Positions 24,324 to 35,814 of a stretch of DNA of 64,000 nt are shown here, one piece after another (position 1 is the first letter of the stretch; each line of letters opens with the position of its first letter). A program made the translations under genes and the position numbers. The DNA comes from Mycolicibacterium pyrenivorans (GTDB lineage: Bacteria > Actinomycetota > Actinomycetes > Mycobacteriales > Mycobacteriaceae): NCBI RefSeq assembly GCF_025821625.1, contig NZ_JACKSH010000089.1, positions 1 to 64,000 of the forward strand, in the 5' to 3' direction. The notes beneath the pieces are model-generated. The model ran no database searches. It saw only the letters and a list, made by a program, of their open reading frames with translations, and was not told the DNA's origin.

Positions 24324-26327
24324 TCAGTCGTTGTCGTTGCCGCCGGGGGTGTTCTTCGAGACCTGAACCAGGAACTCATAGTTGGTCTTGGTCTTGCGCA
24401 ACTGGCTCATCAGCAGATCGATGGCCTGATGCGGATCCAGACCCGACAGCACCCGACGCAGCTTGTGCACGACGGCGAACTCGTCGGCACCCAGCAGCAA
24501 CTCGTCCTTGCGGGTACCCGACGGGTTGACGTCGACCGCGGGGAACACGCGCCGCTCCGAGATCTTGCGGTCCAGTTTGAGCTCCGCGTTGCCGGTGCCC
24601 TTGAACTCTTCGAAGATCACCGTGTCGCCGGTGGATCCGGTCTCGACCATCGCAGTGGCGATGATCGTCAGCGAGCCACCCTCTTCGATGTTGCGGGCCG
24701 CACCCAGGAATCGCTTCGGCGGGTACAGCGCTGTCGAGTCGACGCCACCGGAGAGGATGCGGCCCGACGCCGGTGAGGCGTTGTTGTAGGCGCGACCCAG
24801 GCGGGTGATCGAGTCGAGCAGCACGACGACGTCCTTGCCCTGCTCGACCAGGCGCTTGGCCCGTTCGATGGCCAGCTCGGCAGCCTGCGTGTGGTCGGAC
24901 GGCGGGCGGTCGAAGGTCGAGGCGATGACCTCACCCTTGACCGAGCGCTGCATGTCGGTGACCTCTTCGGGACGCTCGTCGACCAGCACCACCATCAGGT
25001 GGCACTCCGGGTTGTTCCGGGTGATCGCGTTGGCGATGTCCTGCATGATGGTGGTCTTACCGGCCTTGGGCGGCGACACGATCAGCGCGCGCTGCCCCTT
25101 GCCGATCGGCATGATCAGGTCGATCACCCGGGTGGTCAGCTTGTCGGGAGTGGTCTCCAGGCGCAGCCGCTGATTCGGGTAGAGCGGCGTGAGCTTCTGG
25201 AACTCCGGCCGCTTCCTGGCCTCTTCCACCGGCTTGCCGTTCACGGAATCGAGGCGCACCAGCGGGTTGAACTTCTGCCGCTGGTTGGAGGTATCGCCCT
25301 CCTTGGGCACCCGCACGGCACCGGTCACGGCGTCACCGCGGCGCAGGCCGTTCTTGCGCACCATGTTCATCGAGACGTAGACGTCGTTCGGCCCCGCGAG
25401 ATACCCCGAGGTGCGCACGAACGCGTAGTTGTCGAGGACGTCGAGGATGCCGGCGACCGGTTGCACGACGTCGTCTTCGCGCAGTTCGGTGTCACGGTCG
25501 CCACCGCCACCACCGCCGCCCTCGCCGCCGCGCTCGCGCCGCCTGCGGTCACGGAATCGACGCCCGCGCCTGCCCTGCCGGCCTTCGCCGTCGTCGTCGG
25601 CGTTGCCGCCGCGGTTCTGGCCGCCCTGCTGGTCGGAGTTGTCGCCGCGGTTGTCGCTGTCCTTCTCGGACCTGTCGGACCTGTCCGACCTGTCGGACCT
25701 CTCGGACCTGTCAGGCCTGTCGGACCTGTCGGGCCTGTTGTCCTTCGGAGCCTTGGTCTCGCCTGCATCGTTGCTGGCGGGCTGGCCGCCGCCGTCTTGC
25801 TTGTTCTGGTCCTTGGCCTGCTCGTTACCGGGGCCACCGGCCCCGCGAGAAGCCGAACGACGCTCGCGCCGCTGCTGGGGGGCCTGCGATTCGGCGTCGG
25901 CCCGTTGTTCGGGTGCGGCGCTGTCGGCCGGAGGATTCTGGGCGGCGCCCTCGTCGGCACCGGTGTCAGCGGAAGGTGCGGGCGCCGTGTCGGTCGCGCC
26001 ACCCTTGGCCTCGCCGCCGGTGCGGCCCTTGGACTCGCCGCGGCGCTCACGGATGGCGGCGATGAGCTCGCTCTTGCGCATTCCGGAGGAGCCTTCGACG
26101 CCGATCTCCTTGGCCAGGGCACGCAACTCGGGCAGAACCAAGCTGCTCAGGGCGCCACGCCGCTCGCCGGAGGTGGCGGGGGCTTCCTTCGCAGGCTCTT
26201 TTTCCGCTGGGGGCGTCGCGACAGGCGCGTCTGCCTCCGCGGGAGAAGAGATATCTGCGCTCACGGTGCTCGGCAGCTCACCGCTTTCGGAGCTGCCACC
26301 AGCCGTGATGAGGTCCGTATCAGTCAC
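24324..26327 (-). CDS. rho: Transcription termination factor Rho
   Basis: RNA-dependent ATPase that ends transcription; 667 aa, longer than E. coli Rho (419 aa) because of an N-terminal extension. Residues 60-100 are the Rho N domain (RGALSSLVLPELRALAKEIG), about 110-280 form a disordered Arg/Asp/Gly-rich insertion with RSDR repeats, 285-370 bind RNA, and the motor domain has Walker A SPPKAGKTT (418-426). Met560 (IIATAMVETGS) occupies the place of E. coli Leu320, a change reported to make M. tuberculosis Rho insensitive to bicyclomycin. GTG at 26327 follows AAAGGAAA. Confidence 0.97.
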   Translation of the reverse strand: MTDTDLITAGGSSESGELPSTVSADISSPAEADAPVATPPAEKEPAKEAPATSGERRGALSSLVLPELRALAKEIGVEGSSGMRKSELIAAIRERRGESKGRTGGEAKGGATDTAPAPSADTGADEGAAQNPPADSAAPEQRADAESQAPQQRRERRSASRGAGGPGNEQAKDQNKQDGGGQPASNDAGETKAPKDNRPDRSDRPDRSERSDRSDRSDRSEKDSDNRGDNSDQQGGQNRGGNADDDGEGRQGRRGRRFRDRRRRERGGEGGGGGGGDRDTELREDDVVQPVAGILDVLDNYAFVRTSGYLAGPNDVYVSMNMVRKNGLRRGDAVTGAVRVPKEGDTSNQRQKFNPLVRLDSVNGKPVEEARKRPEFQKLTPLYPNQRLRLETTPDKLTTRVIDLIMPIGKGQRALIVSPPKAGKTTIMQDIANAITRNNPECHLMVVLVDERPEEVTDMQRSVKGEVIASTFDRPPSDHTQAAELAIERAKRLVEQGKDVVVLLDSITRLGRAYNNASPASGRILSGGVDSTALYPPKRFLGAARNIEEGGSLTIIATAMVETGSTGDTVIFEEFKGTGNAELKLDRKISERRVFPAVDVNPSGTRKDELLLGADEFAVVHKLRRVLSGLDPHQAIDLLMSQLRKTKTNYEFLVQVSKNTPGGNDND
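25662..25734 (-). repeat. In-frame short repeats in rho
   Basis: A run of imperfect 9-base units encoding R-S/P-D/E tripeptides (RSDRPDRSERSDRSDRSDRS, residues about 201-220). It lies in the disordered insertion, so length changes would be tolerated and slippage is likely. Confidence 0.8.
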
Positions 26328-26373
26328 GGATTTCCTTTCTTCCCCTGCTGATCGATTCACGCGGGGGTTCTGT

Positions 26374-26397
26374 GCGTTCAGCCAATCCGCTGAACGC
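26374..26397 (-). promoter_or_regulatory. Perfect hairpin in the rho leader
   Basis: GCGTTCAGC (26374-26382), a six-base loop and GCTGAACGC (26389-26397) form a perfect 9-bp stem 47 bases before the rho start codon. Two smaller stems lie upstream on the transcript: CACCG-CAA-CGGTG near 26420 and GTTTC-GCC-GAAAC near 26440. No U-tract follows, so it is not an obvious terminator. Confidence 0.7.
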
Positions 26398-26553
26398 GGA
26401 GGTCACACCATTGCCACCGCAACGGTGATCGCCGGGTTTCGCCGAAACGGCAAACCGTCAGTCCACTAATTTGAACACCTGAAAGAAGAAGTGGTTGTCC
26501 TATGGGTCCGCAGTCGGCGCAGCTTCAGACGCTGCGATTGCTGGACGAGAGCG

Positions 26554-26582
26554 AGGATAACCCGCATCCGAGCCGGAAGCAA
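26554..26582 (-). promoter_or_regulatory. Candidate rho promoter
   Basis: Minus strand: -35 TTGCTT (26577-26582), a 17-base spacer and -10 TATCCT (26554-26559). It would give a 5' UTR of about 220 bases containing the stems at 26374-26445. The thrB stop is at 26635, so read-through from the threonine operon is also possible. Confidence 0.6.
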
Positions 26583-26634
26583 CAATCGCGGTGATTCACG
26601 TGTTGCGTGTGTTACTCAGCGGATCGCTACCGGA

Positions 26635-28672
<2,038 letters not shown>

Positions 28673-28676
<4 letters not shown>

Positions 28677-30001
28677 TCGGTGGTCCCTTCCATCCGAAGG
28701 ACGCTGTTGATGCTCTGAACGACCTCCAGATCGGCCAGCGCTTCCACGGTTTCGGACAACGCAGCGTCGGTCGCCCGGTGGGTCACGACGACGATACGCG
28801 CGCCGCAGCGCTGGCCGCCCTCGTCGACCATGCCCTCCTGACGCACCTCGGCGATGCTGACCTCGCGCTTGCTGAACTCCGCTGCCACGGCGGACAGGAC
28901 GCCCGGCCGATCCGCGACGTTCATGTTGACGTAGTAGCGGGTCGGGATGAGGCCGATGGGCGCGATGGGCAGCTTGGCGTACTTCGACTCGCGGGGTCCG
29001 CGACCGCCCTGCACCCGGTTACGCGCGGCCATCACCAGGTCGCCCAGCACCGCCGACGCCGTCGGTGCTCCCCCGGCCCCCTGGCCGTAGAACATCAACC
29101 GTCCGGCCGCCTCGGCCTCGACGACCACCGCGTTGAAAGCGCCGTTGACCGAGGCCAACGGATGATCCAAGGGCACGAGCGCCGGGTAGACGCGAGCCGA
29201 GACCCGCTGCTGCCCGTCGTCGGTGGTGAGCCGCTCGCAGATCGCCAGCAGTTTGATCGTGCAACCGAGCGCGCGCGCCGACCCGAAGTCCGCCGAGGTC
29301 ACCTTGGTGATGCCCTCGCGGTAGACGTCGTCGGCGCTGACGCGGGTGTGGAACGCGATCGACGCGAGGATGGCCGCCTTGGCCGCGGCGTCGTAACCCT
29401 CGACGTCGGCGGTCGGATCGGCCTCGGCGTACCCCAGCGCTCCGGCGTCGGCCAGCGCGTCCGCGTAATCGGCGCCGGTGCTGTCCATCTCGGAGAGGAT
29501 GTAGTTGGTGGTGCCGTTGACGATCCCGGCCACCCGGAGCACGGTGTCGCCGGCCAGTGACTGGGTCAGCGGGCGGATGACGGGGATGGCGCCTGCGACT
29601 GCCGCCTCGAAATACAGGTCCACATGGGCGTGCTCGGCGGCCTGGGCGAGTTCACCCGCGGACACCGCCATCAGCGCCTTGTTGGCGGTGACGACCGACT
29701 TGCCCTGCTCCAGGGCGGCCAGGATCGCCTTGCGTGCCGGTTCGACCGGCCCCATGAGCTCGACGACGATGTCGACGTCGTCCCGGGAGACCAACTGCTC
29801 GATGTCGTCGGTCAACAACTCCGAGGGGACGCCACGATCACCGTCGACCCGCCGGACGCCGATCCCGCGCACCACCAGCGGCGCGCCGATGCGGGCGGTC
29901 AGGTCGTCCGCACTGTCCTGGATGATGCGCACCACCTGGCTGCCGACGTTGCCCAAACCCAGGACGGCTACTCCGATTTCACTGTCGATCGTGTTAGTCA
30001 C
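28673..30001 (-). CDS. thrA: Homoserine dehydrogenase
   Basis: NAD(P)H-dependent reduction of aspartate semialdehyde to homoserine, the branch point to threonine and methionine. The 442-aa protein has a Rossmann motif [14 protein letters not shown] (about 11-24), the catalytic region [37 protein letters not shown], and a C-terminal ACT domain ([21 protein letters not shown]) for feedback inhibition, probably by threonine. It is monofunctional, without the aspartokinase part of E. coli ThrA. It starts three bases after the lysA stop. Confidence 0.96.
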
Positions 30002-30004
30002 CGT

Positions 30005-31423
30005 TCACCTCACTTCCAGACTCAAGAGATCGTCGACCGTTTCCCGGCGCAGGATCAGGCGTGCCCGCCCGTCGCGCACGGCCACCACGGCCGGTCGGCC
30101 GATCAGGTTGTAACGGCTCGACATCGAATAGCAGTATGCCCCGGTGGCTGCGACTCCCAGAAGGTCGCCCGGCGCGACATCGTCCGGCATCCATGCGTCG
30201 CGCACGACGATGTCGCCGCTCTCGCAGTGCTTTCCGACGACCCGCGACAGTGTCGGGACGGCGTCGCTGACCCGCGACAGCATCCGCACGTCGTACTCGG
30301 CGCCGTACAGCGACGTCCGGATGTTGTCGCTCATCCCGCCGTCCACGCTGATGTACCGACGGTGCCTGTCGGACGCCACGGCTACGTCTTTGACGGTGCC
30401 GACCTCGTAGAGGGTGATGGTACCCGGGCCGGCGATCGCGCGCCCCGGCTCCACCACCAGCTTGGGCGCGGGCACCCCGACGGCGGCGGACTCATTGCGC
30501 ACGATCACCTGAAGTTTGTCCGCCAGTTCGTCCATCGGGGGCGGGTTGTCCTGCGGGAGATACGAGATCCCCAGTCCCCCGCCGAGGTCGACGATCGAGA
30601 TCTGCGAGGTCTTGTCGACGCCGAACTCGGCGACGACGTCCCTCAGCAGTCCGATGACCCGGTGGGCGGCCAGCTCGAAGCCTGCCACGTCGAAGATCTG
30701 CGAGCCGATGTGGCTGTGCAGCCCGACCAGGCGAAGATGGTCGGCCTGGAAAACCGCACGCACCGCGGCCATCGCGGCCCCGCCGGCCAGCGACAGCCCG
30801 AACTTCTGGTCCTCGTGGGCGGTGGAGATGAACTCGTGGGTGTGCGCCTCGACCCCGACCGTGACGCGCACCAGCACGTCCTGCACCACGCCGGCTTCAG
30901 CCGCGATCCGATCGAGCCGCTCGATTTCGGTCATCGAGTCGAGCACCACGTGGCCGACACCGCTGGTCACCGCCGCGGTCAGTTCGGCGACGGATTTGTT
31001 GTTGCCGTGCAGAGCAATTCGCTCGGCGGGGAAGCCCGCGTGCAGCGCGACGGCCAACTCGCCGCCACTGGCGACGTCAAGGGACAGGCCCTCCTCGTCC
31101 ACCCAGCGCGCCACCTCGGTGCACAGGAACGCCTTGGCGGCGTAGTGCACGTGCTCGCCACCGCCGAAGGCCGCCGAGATCGCGCGGCACCGTGCCCGGA
31201 AGTCGTCCTCGTCGATGACGAACACGGGGGTGCCGAACTCCGCCGCGATCTCGGGCACCGGGACACCGGCGATCGAAACCACACCGTCCTCGCCACGAAC
31301 AGCGTTGCGCGGCCACACATTAGGAGCCAGGCGCAGAACCTCGGCGGCACTGCCCGGGCGGTCGGGGGCCCCGGCGTGGTGGATCTCCTCGGCATGCCGG
31401 GGACCGGCCGGGTGCGCGATCAC
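30005..31423 (-). CDS. lysA: Diaminopimelate decarboxylase
   Basis: Last step of lysine synthesis from meso-diaminopimelate; it also affects the diaminopimelate pool for peptidoglycan. The 472-aa PLP protein has the PLP lysine in [10 protein letters not shown], the HSHIGSQI motif, [12 protein letters not shown] and the partner-subunit cysteine in GKHCESGD. The GTG at 31423 overlaps the argS stop as GTGA, which points to translational coupling and gives an N terminus about 25 residues longer than the M. tuberculosis protein; the conserved core starts at [11 protein letters not shown]. Confidence 0.95.
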   Translation of the reverse strand: MIAHPAGPRHAEEIHHAGAPDRPGSAAEVLRLAPNVWPRNAVRGEDGVVSIAGVPVPEIAAEFGTPVFVIDEDDFRARCRAISAAFGGGEHVHYAAKAFLCTEVARWVDEEGLSLDVASGGELAVALHAGFPAERIALHGNNKSVAELTAAVTSGVGHVVLDSMTEIERLDRIAAEAGVVQDVLVRVTVGVEAHTHEFISTAHEDQKFGLSLAGGAAMAAVRAVFQADHLRLVGLHSHIGSQIFDVAGFELAAHRVIGLLRDVVAEFGVDKTSQISIVDLGGGLGISYLPQDNPPPMDELADKLQVIVRNESAAVGVPAPKLVVEPGRAIAGPGTITLYEVGTVKDVAVASDRHRRYISVDGGMSDNIRTSLYGAEYDVRMLSRVSDAVPTLSRVVGKHCESGDIVVRDAWMPDDVAPGDLLGVAATGAYCYSMSSRYNLIGRPAVVAVRDGRARLILRRETVDDLLSLEVR

Positions 31424-33072
31424 ATCCGCTCCGGGGCACTGACGCCGAGGATGGCCAGCCCGTTGGCGATGACCTGACGGGTGGCCGCACACAGCGCCAG
31501 CCGGGCAGCGTGCAGGTCACCCGGGTCCTCGTCACCCTGCGGCAGCACCCGGCACGAATCGTAGAACCGGTGATAGTCGCCTGCCAGGTCCTCGAGATAC
31601 CGCGAGACCCGATGGGGCTCCCGCAGGTCGGCGGCCGTCTTCAGCACCCGGGGGAACTCGCCGATGTTGCGGATCAGCGTGCCCTCCTTGTCGTGGGTGA
31701 GCAGATCGAGATGCGCGGTGTCGGCCGCGATACCCAGTTCGGCGGCGTTGCGGGCCAGCGCGGAAAGCCGCGCGTGCGCGTATTGCACGTAGTAGACCGG
31801 GTTCTCGGCCGACGCCGAGGACCACAGGGCCAGGTCGATGTCGATCGGGGTGTCGACCGAACTGCGGATCAGCGCGTACCGGGCTGCGTCCACGCCGATC
31901 GCGTCGACGAGGTCGTCGAGCGTGATGACCGTGCCCGCGCGCTTGCTCATCCGGATGGGCTGCCCGTCGCGGACCAGGTTGACCATCTGGCCGATCAGCA
32001 CCTCGACGGTGTCGGGGTCGTCCCCCAACGCGGCGGCGGCAGCCTTCAGACGCGCGATGTAACCGTGATGGTCGGCACCGAGCATGTAGATACAGAGATC
32101 GAAGCCGCGCTGACGCTTGTCCAGGTAGTACGCGAGATCGCCGGCGATGTAGGCGGGCTGGCCGTCGCTCTTGATCACGACACGGTCCTTGTCGTCGCCG
32201 AAGTCGGTGGTGCGCAACCAGACCGCGCCGTCGGCCTCGTAGATGCTGCCGGTCTCGCGCAGCTTGGCGATCGCCTGTTCCACCCTGCCGGAGGTGTGCA
32301 TCGAGTCTTCGTGGGTGAACACGTCGAAGTCGGTGCCGAATTCGTGCAGCGAGCTCTTGATGTGGTCGAACATCAGGTTCACCCCGAGGGACCGGAACGT
32401 CTCGCGCATGTCGGCGTCGGGCAGGCTCAGCGCGTCCGGGTCCTTGGCCAGCACCGCCGATGCGATGTCGGCGATGTAGGTGCCCGCGTACCCGTCCTCC
32501 GGGGTGGGCTCGTTCTTTGCGGCGGCGATCAACGAGTTGGTGAACCGGTCGATCTGCGCGCCGTGGTCGTTGAAGTAGTACTCGCGTACCACCGTGGCGC
32601 CCTGGGTGCTCAACAGCCGGCCCAGCGCGTCGCCGACGGCGGCCCACCGGGTGCCGCCGATGTGGATCGGCCCGGTCGGATTGGCGGAGACGAACTCGAG
32701 GTTGACCTGCAGCCCCCCGAGGTCCGCCGAATCGCCGTAGCCTGCGCCGGCGGCGATGACGTCGCCGACGAGGACGTTCTGCGCCGACGCCTCGATCCGC
32801 AGGTTGACGAACCCGGGCCCGGCGACGTCCGCGGCGGAGATTCCGTGCTGCGCGGCGAGCGCGGCGGCCAGCCAGCCGGCCAGTTCGCGCGGGTTGACGC
32901 CGACCTTCTTGCCCAGCTGAAGCGCCAGGTTGGTGGCGTAGTCACCGTGTTCCGGATTGCGGGGACGCTCGACGGTGACAGTCGTGGGCAGCGCGGCGGG
33001 GTCCAGGTCGTGCTCGGCGAGCACCGCGGTGGCGGTGGACTTGAGCAGCTCAGCCAGATCGGCGGGGGTCAC
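31420..33072 (-). CDS. argS: Arginyl-tRNA synthetase
   Basis: Class I synthetase, 550 aa. The HIGH-type motif is [20 protein letters not shown] (about 127-146) and the KMSKS-like motif is [12 protein letters not shown], with the C-terminal DALR anticodon-binding domain ([19 protein letters not shown]). The start is GTG at 33072; TAGGAT lies eight bases upstream, so the mRNA may be nearly leaderless. It is followed without a gap by lysA, the pairing also seen in M. tuberculosis and corynebacteria. A tRNA-Arg gene lies just upstream on the other strand. Confidence 0.97.
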   Translation of the reverse strand: MTPADLAELLKSTATAVLAEHDLDPAALPTTVTVERPRNPEHGDYATNLALQLGKKVGVNPRELAGWLAAALAAQHGISAADVAGPGFVNLRIEASAQNVLVGDVIAAGAGYGDSADLGGLQVNLEFVSANPTGPIHIGGTRWAAVGDALGRLLSTQGATVVREYYFNDHGAQIDRFTNSLIAAAKNEPTPEDGYAGTYIADIASAVLAKDPDALSLPDADMRETFRSLGVNLMFDHIKSSLHEFGTDFDVFTHEDSMHTSGRVEQAIAKLRETGSIYEADGAVWLRTTDFGDDKDRVVIKSDGQPAYIAGDLAYYLDKRQRGFDLCIYMLGADHHGYIARLKAAAAALGDDPDTVEVLIGQMVNLVRDGQPIRMSKRAGTVITLDDLVDAIGVDAARYALIRSSVDTPIDIDLALWSSASAENPVYYVQYAHARLSALARNAAELGIAADTAHLDLLTHDKEGTLIRNIGEFPRVLKTAADLREPHRVSRYLEDLAGDYHRFYDSCRVLPQGDEDPGDLHAARLALCAATRQVIANGLAILGVSAPERM

Positions 33073-33176
33073 GGGGGTCCATCCTATGGTCTGAGGTCAT
33101 CACGCCCCGAATCCATTTACCCTCGTGGGGATGCGCTACGCTAGCCACGCCCATTGGCGCAGTCAGTTCCGCATGC

Positions 33177-33249
33177 GCCCCCGTAGCTCAGGGGATAGAG
33201 CGTCTGCCTCCGGAGCAGAAGGCCGCAGGTTCGAATCCTGCCGGGGGCA
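33177..33249 (+). tRNA. tRNA-Arg (anticodon CCG)
   Basis: A 73-base cloverleaf: acceptor GCCCCCG/CGGGGGC, D arm GCTC/GAGC, anticodon stem TCTGC/GCAGA around the loop CTCCGGA (anticodon CCG, reading CGG), T arm GCAGG/CCTGC with TTCGAAT, discriminator A. The CCA end is not encoded exactly. A -10-like TACGCT lies at 33137-33142 with no good -35. It is divergent from argS, and its whole length but 11 bases is overlapped in antisense by the extended reading frame of the next gene. Confidence 0.96.
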
Positions 33250-33988
33250 CCCCATTCGCCCAGGTGACACGGCGTTCTACCGAACGCCCAACGCATCCTC
33301 TGCTGATAGCGCGACCGGCATTTCCAAGCGCCTGCGATCGACCGATTCGCCCGTCAGGCGCCAGCACCGACCGCGGTGTCGGCACGTCAGCGGGGCAATC
33401 AGGGGCGCGCCTGGGCTCTCCGTAGCGGGTGCTCAACGGCACCGCGCCGGCCCAGGCTCCCGCCGCGACGTCCTCCTCAGGGTCGTCGGGCCAGCCGCCA
33501 CTCACCTTCAGCGACCAGTTGTCGTCGCCGATCGCGAGCCGCAACGCCATGGTGGCGGCCAGTTCCTTGCGGCTGCTGGGGCGCAGCTCGGCCACCCGGC
33601 CGGGTATGAAGGTGTCGGTCAGGGCTTCCAGATACGCGGCCTTCTGCTCGGCACCCACCACATCGAACGTCCCGAAAACCACCGCACTGCGGTAGCGGAA
33701 CGACGACTCGAAGGCGCTGCGCGCCACCACAACTCCGTCCAGCGTTGTCACCGACACCGCCACCGCGGCCCCGTCGGCGACGGCGCGCATCCACGGCGAT
33801 CCGGTGGAGCCGTGGATCACCAACGAGTCCTCGATGCGGGCGAATCCGGTGGGAAAGGCTGCGGGAAGGCCGTCGCGCACCAGGGCTATCGTCGCCAGCG
33901 GTGTGGCATCGAGCAGCGCATTCAGCTCCGCGCGAGACGCGCTCTGCTTTTCGGCGAGGCGGGATGTTCGGGTCGGTGGCGGACGCAC
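33188..33988 (-). CDS. Pyridoxamine 5'-phosphate oxidase family protein, 3' end doubtful
   Basis: A flavin-binding split-barrel protein (266 aa as drawn), with LDATPLATIALVRDGLPAAFPTGFARIEDSLVIHG and YRSAVVFGTFDVVGAEQKAAYLEALTD typical of actinobacterial members, although no single quote here exceeds the shown segments. Family members end near residue 215, but this frame runs on to 33188, through the antisense of tRNA-Arg. A TGA at 33354-33356, one base out of frame right after PTPRSVLA, looks like the ancestral stop, so a frameshift is likely. GTG at 33988 is preferred to an earlier start at 34072, which overlaps the next gene. Substrate unknown. Confidence 0.72.
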   Translation of the reverse strand: MRPPPTRTSRLAEKQSASRAELNALLDATPLATIALVRDGLPAAFPTGFARIEDSLVIHGSTGSPWMRAVADGAAVAVSVTTLDGVVVARSAFESSFRYRSAVVFGTFDVVGAEQKAAYLEALTDTFIPGRVAELRPSSRKELAATMALRLAIGDDNWSLKVSGGWPDDPEEDVAAGAWAGAVPLSTRYGEPRRAPDCPADVPTPRSVLAPDGRIGRSQALGNAGRAISRGCVGRSVERRVTWANGVPPAGFEPAAFCSGGRRSIP

Positions 33989-34055
33989 GGCAGCAAGCCT
34001 CGCACCATCGGCGTTCGTGCACGCGCCGTTTGCTGCTCCGACGACCAGACCCCGG

Positions 34056-34688
34056 TTACGACCATTCCGCAAGCACGCGCATCTTGCCGGCCTTGACGGC
34101 TGCGTCCCGGCGCAGCCTCTTGAGCTCGGCCGCGAAGGCGTTGCTGTCGTTGTCCTGGAAGTTCAGCGGCAGCTCAAGTGCGTCGATCAGCTTGCGTTCG
34201 AGGTGCCACGGCTCGGGATGCAGAACCCACGACACGGCGGCGTTCTCGGCCATCCACTGGTTCAGGACGCTTTCGCCTCCCGCGAAGGTCATGCGCTTGC
34301 CCGATCCGACCCGGCGCAGCACGAACCCGAGCTCACCCCCGAGCAGAATGCCGAGAGACTTGCGCAGCGTGGAACCGTCCGCACTGGCGCCGCCGGCACC
34401 GAAGTGATACCTGATCCGTTTGCGTAGATCCTGGGGCGCCCGCGGCTTGCCGTCCGGCCGTGGCGGCCCGGAGGTGATCCCCACGTAGAGCAGTGTCCAG
34501 CCGTCTTGCTGTTGGCAACCCCCGACGTCGATTCCGCCAGGGATGTCGCGAAACCACCAGCCATGGACACCCGCCTCGGCGGGTACCGGACACGGTTCGC
34601 TGAACACCTCGTCACACGTGTACCGCTGAGCCGCGAGGAACCTGGAAACGGCATCAGCGCTGCGCTTCGCAGAGATCGACTCGGCCAT
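34056..34688 (-). CDS. GIY-YIG nuclease-like protein
   Basis: A 210-aa protein whose central part (about 65-125) resembles a GIY-YIG endonuclease fold: GWTLLYVGITS, then DLRKRIRYHFGAGGASADGSTLRKSLGILLG, and a later Asn-rich helix. The tyrosine of LLYVGI and the arginine of DLRKRIRYH fit the family's catalytic residues. The N-terminal 60 residues contain an unusual GGIDVGGCQQQDG stretch and are not recognised. It is a single gene without toxin-antitoxin or mobile-element neighbours. Role unknown; DNA repair or restriction is possible. Confidence 0.62.
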   Translation of the reverse strand: MAESISAKRSADAVSRFLAAQRYTCDEVFSEPCPVPAEAGVHGWWFRDIPGGIDVGGCQQQDGWTLLYVGITSGPPRPDGKPRAPQDLRKRIRYHFGAGGASADGSTLRKSLGILLGGELGFVLRRVGSGKRMTFAGGESVLNQWMAENAAVSWVLHPEPWHLERKLIDALELPLNFQDNDSNAFAAELKRLRRDAAVKAGKMRVLAEWS

Positions 34689-34895
34689 CGCCTCACCCTA
34701 GCTGCCGGTCGGACCGGGCGAGGTGTCGCTCTGCTGTCCCCCACCCCTCGGACGTACCGTCGCCCCCAACCAGTTCGCCCAGCTCACTGCGGGTTCATCG
34801 CTACGTCGTCCCGGCGGGTGCGCTCTGGACCCCCTGTCGGTGAATCCGTTCGTCTGTTCACCGGGATGCGGCAGCTTCGAGTGCTGTACTGAGTA

Positions 34896-35798
34896 ATGCG
34901 GTCAGCGGCTCTGCTTGTTCTCTGCTGCGTGCTGGCGTCGGCACCGGTGGTGTCTGCGCAGGCCGAACCGCCGGCGACGCCGGACCTGCGCGGCTATCGC
35001 ACCGTTCCGGTTGACGGCTTCGTCGTCGACGGTGCGGCCTACTTCCAGACACCCGACGGACTTCGGTGCGCGATCCTGCCGACGAACGGGACAGCCGGCT
35101 GTGACGGAGCCCTACCTGCCACACCGGCCGGCGTCAACGAAATAGTGCTGGCCGCCGAGGTCAACACGCGGGGCCTTCGCGCAACAGCGAATCCCTCGTT
35201 CCTGACACCGTCCGGCAGCGCTGCCCCGGTACTGCCAGAGGGCGCGAAGATCGCATACGGCGACGTCGAATGCGCTGTCGACGCCGGATCGATCACGCTG
35301 TGCGCCAAGGGGACCCCGGCGATGCAGTGGATGGTGATCTCCGCCGAGCGCACCGGAATCGGTCCGGCAACGGAAGGTCTCCCACCAGGATTCCCCGATC
35401 CCAACGATTTCATCGTCGGCGACGACGACTACGTCGTCGGTACGGGGCCGAAGAACATGTTTCCGGTCTTCACCGCCGGGGGCGGCCTCACCTGCTCGAT
35501 CGTCACGTTCAGTGGCGGCGAGATCGGCTGCAATGGGCCGCTTCCCGGGGTCAGCGGCGGCGAGAACGAGATCTTCGCGCAGCTGCCGGGCACCACGGGA
35601 ATCCGACGCACGGACAACCCGAAGTTCAGCACACCCGACTACCCTGGGCAGGTCCGGCAGCTGCCTGTCGGGAACAGGGTGAACGGGATCGGCGGCATCT
35701 GCATGGCGATTCCCGGAGGGGTCGCCTGTTACGGCGCCCTCGCCGACCAGGTGCAGGGATTCGAGGTATCGGCGACGGAAACGTCGACATTCGGGTGA
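34896..35798 (+). CDS. Secreted protein with two repeated domains
   Basis: A 300-aa exported protein. A signal peptide (MRSAALLVLCCVLASAPVV, cleavage near SAQA) is followed by two homologous halves, about 40-135 and 175-275. Each has a [V/I]VG-G-type start, one Cys in a LRCAI or LTCSI strand, a second in AGCDGALP or IGCNGPLP, a NEIV or NEIF motif, a NPSF or NPKF motif, and a later VECA or GICMA plus TLCAKG or VACYGAL pair, suggesting two disulfides per half. No known family is assigned. No Shine-Dalgarno sequence precedes the ATG. Confidence 0.75.
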   Translation: MRSAALLVLCCVLASAPVVSAQAEPPATPDLRGYRTVPVDGFVVDGAAYFQTPDGLRCAILPTNGTAGCDGALPATPAGVNEIVLAAEVNTRGLRATANPSFLTPSGSAAPVLPEGAKIAYGDVECAVDAGSITLCAKGTPAMQWMVISAERTGIGPATEGLPPGFPDPNDFIVGDDDYVVGTGPKNMFPVFTAGGGLTCSIVTFSGGEIGCNGPLPGVSGGENEIFAQLPGTTGIRRTDNPKFSTPDYPGQVRQLPVGNRVNGIGGICMAIPGGVACYGALADQVQGFEVSATETSTFG

Positions 35799-35814
35799 GA
35801 CCGCAGCAGTTCGG

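Noticed and set aside
24891..26351. A plus-strand 486-aa frame with long Val/Gly/Leu repeats opposite rho.
   Set aside because: The repeats are the reverse complement of the rho RSDR region; no start signal or family match.
34056..34688. The GIY-YIG-like gene as part of a defence or mobile element.
   Set aside because: No recombinase, methyltransferase, repeats or other defence genes are next to it; it lies among ordinary genes.
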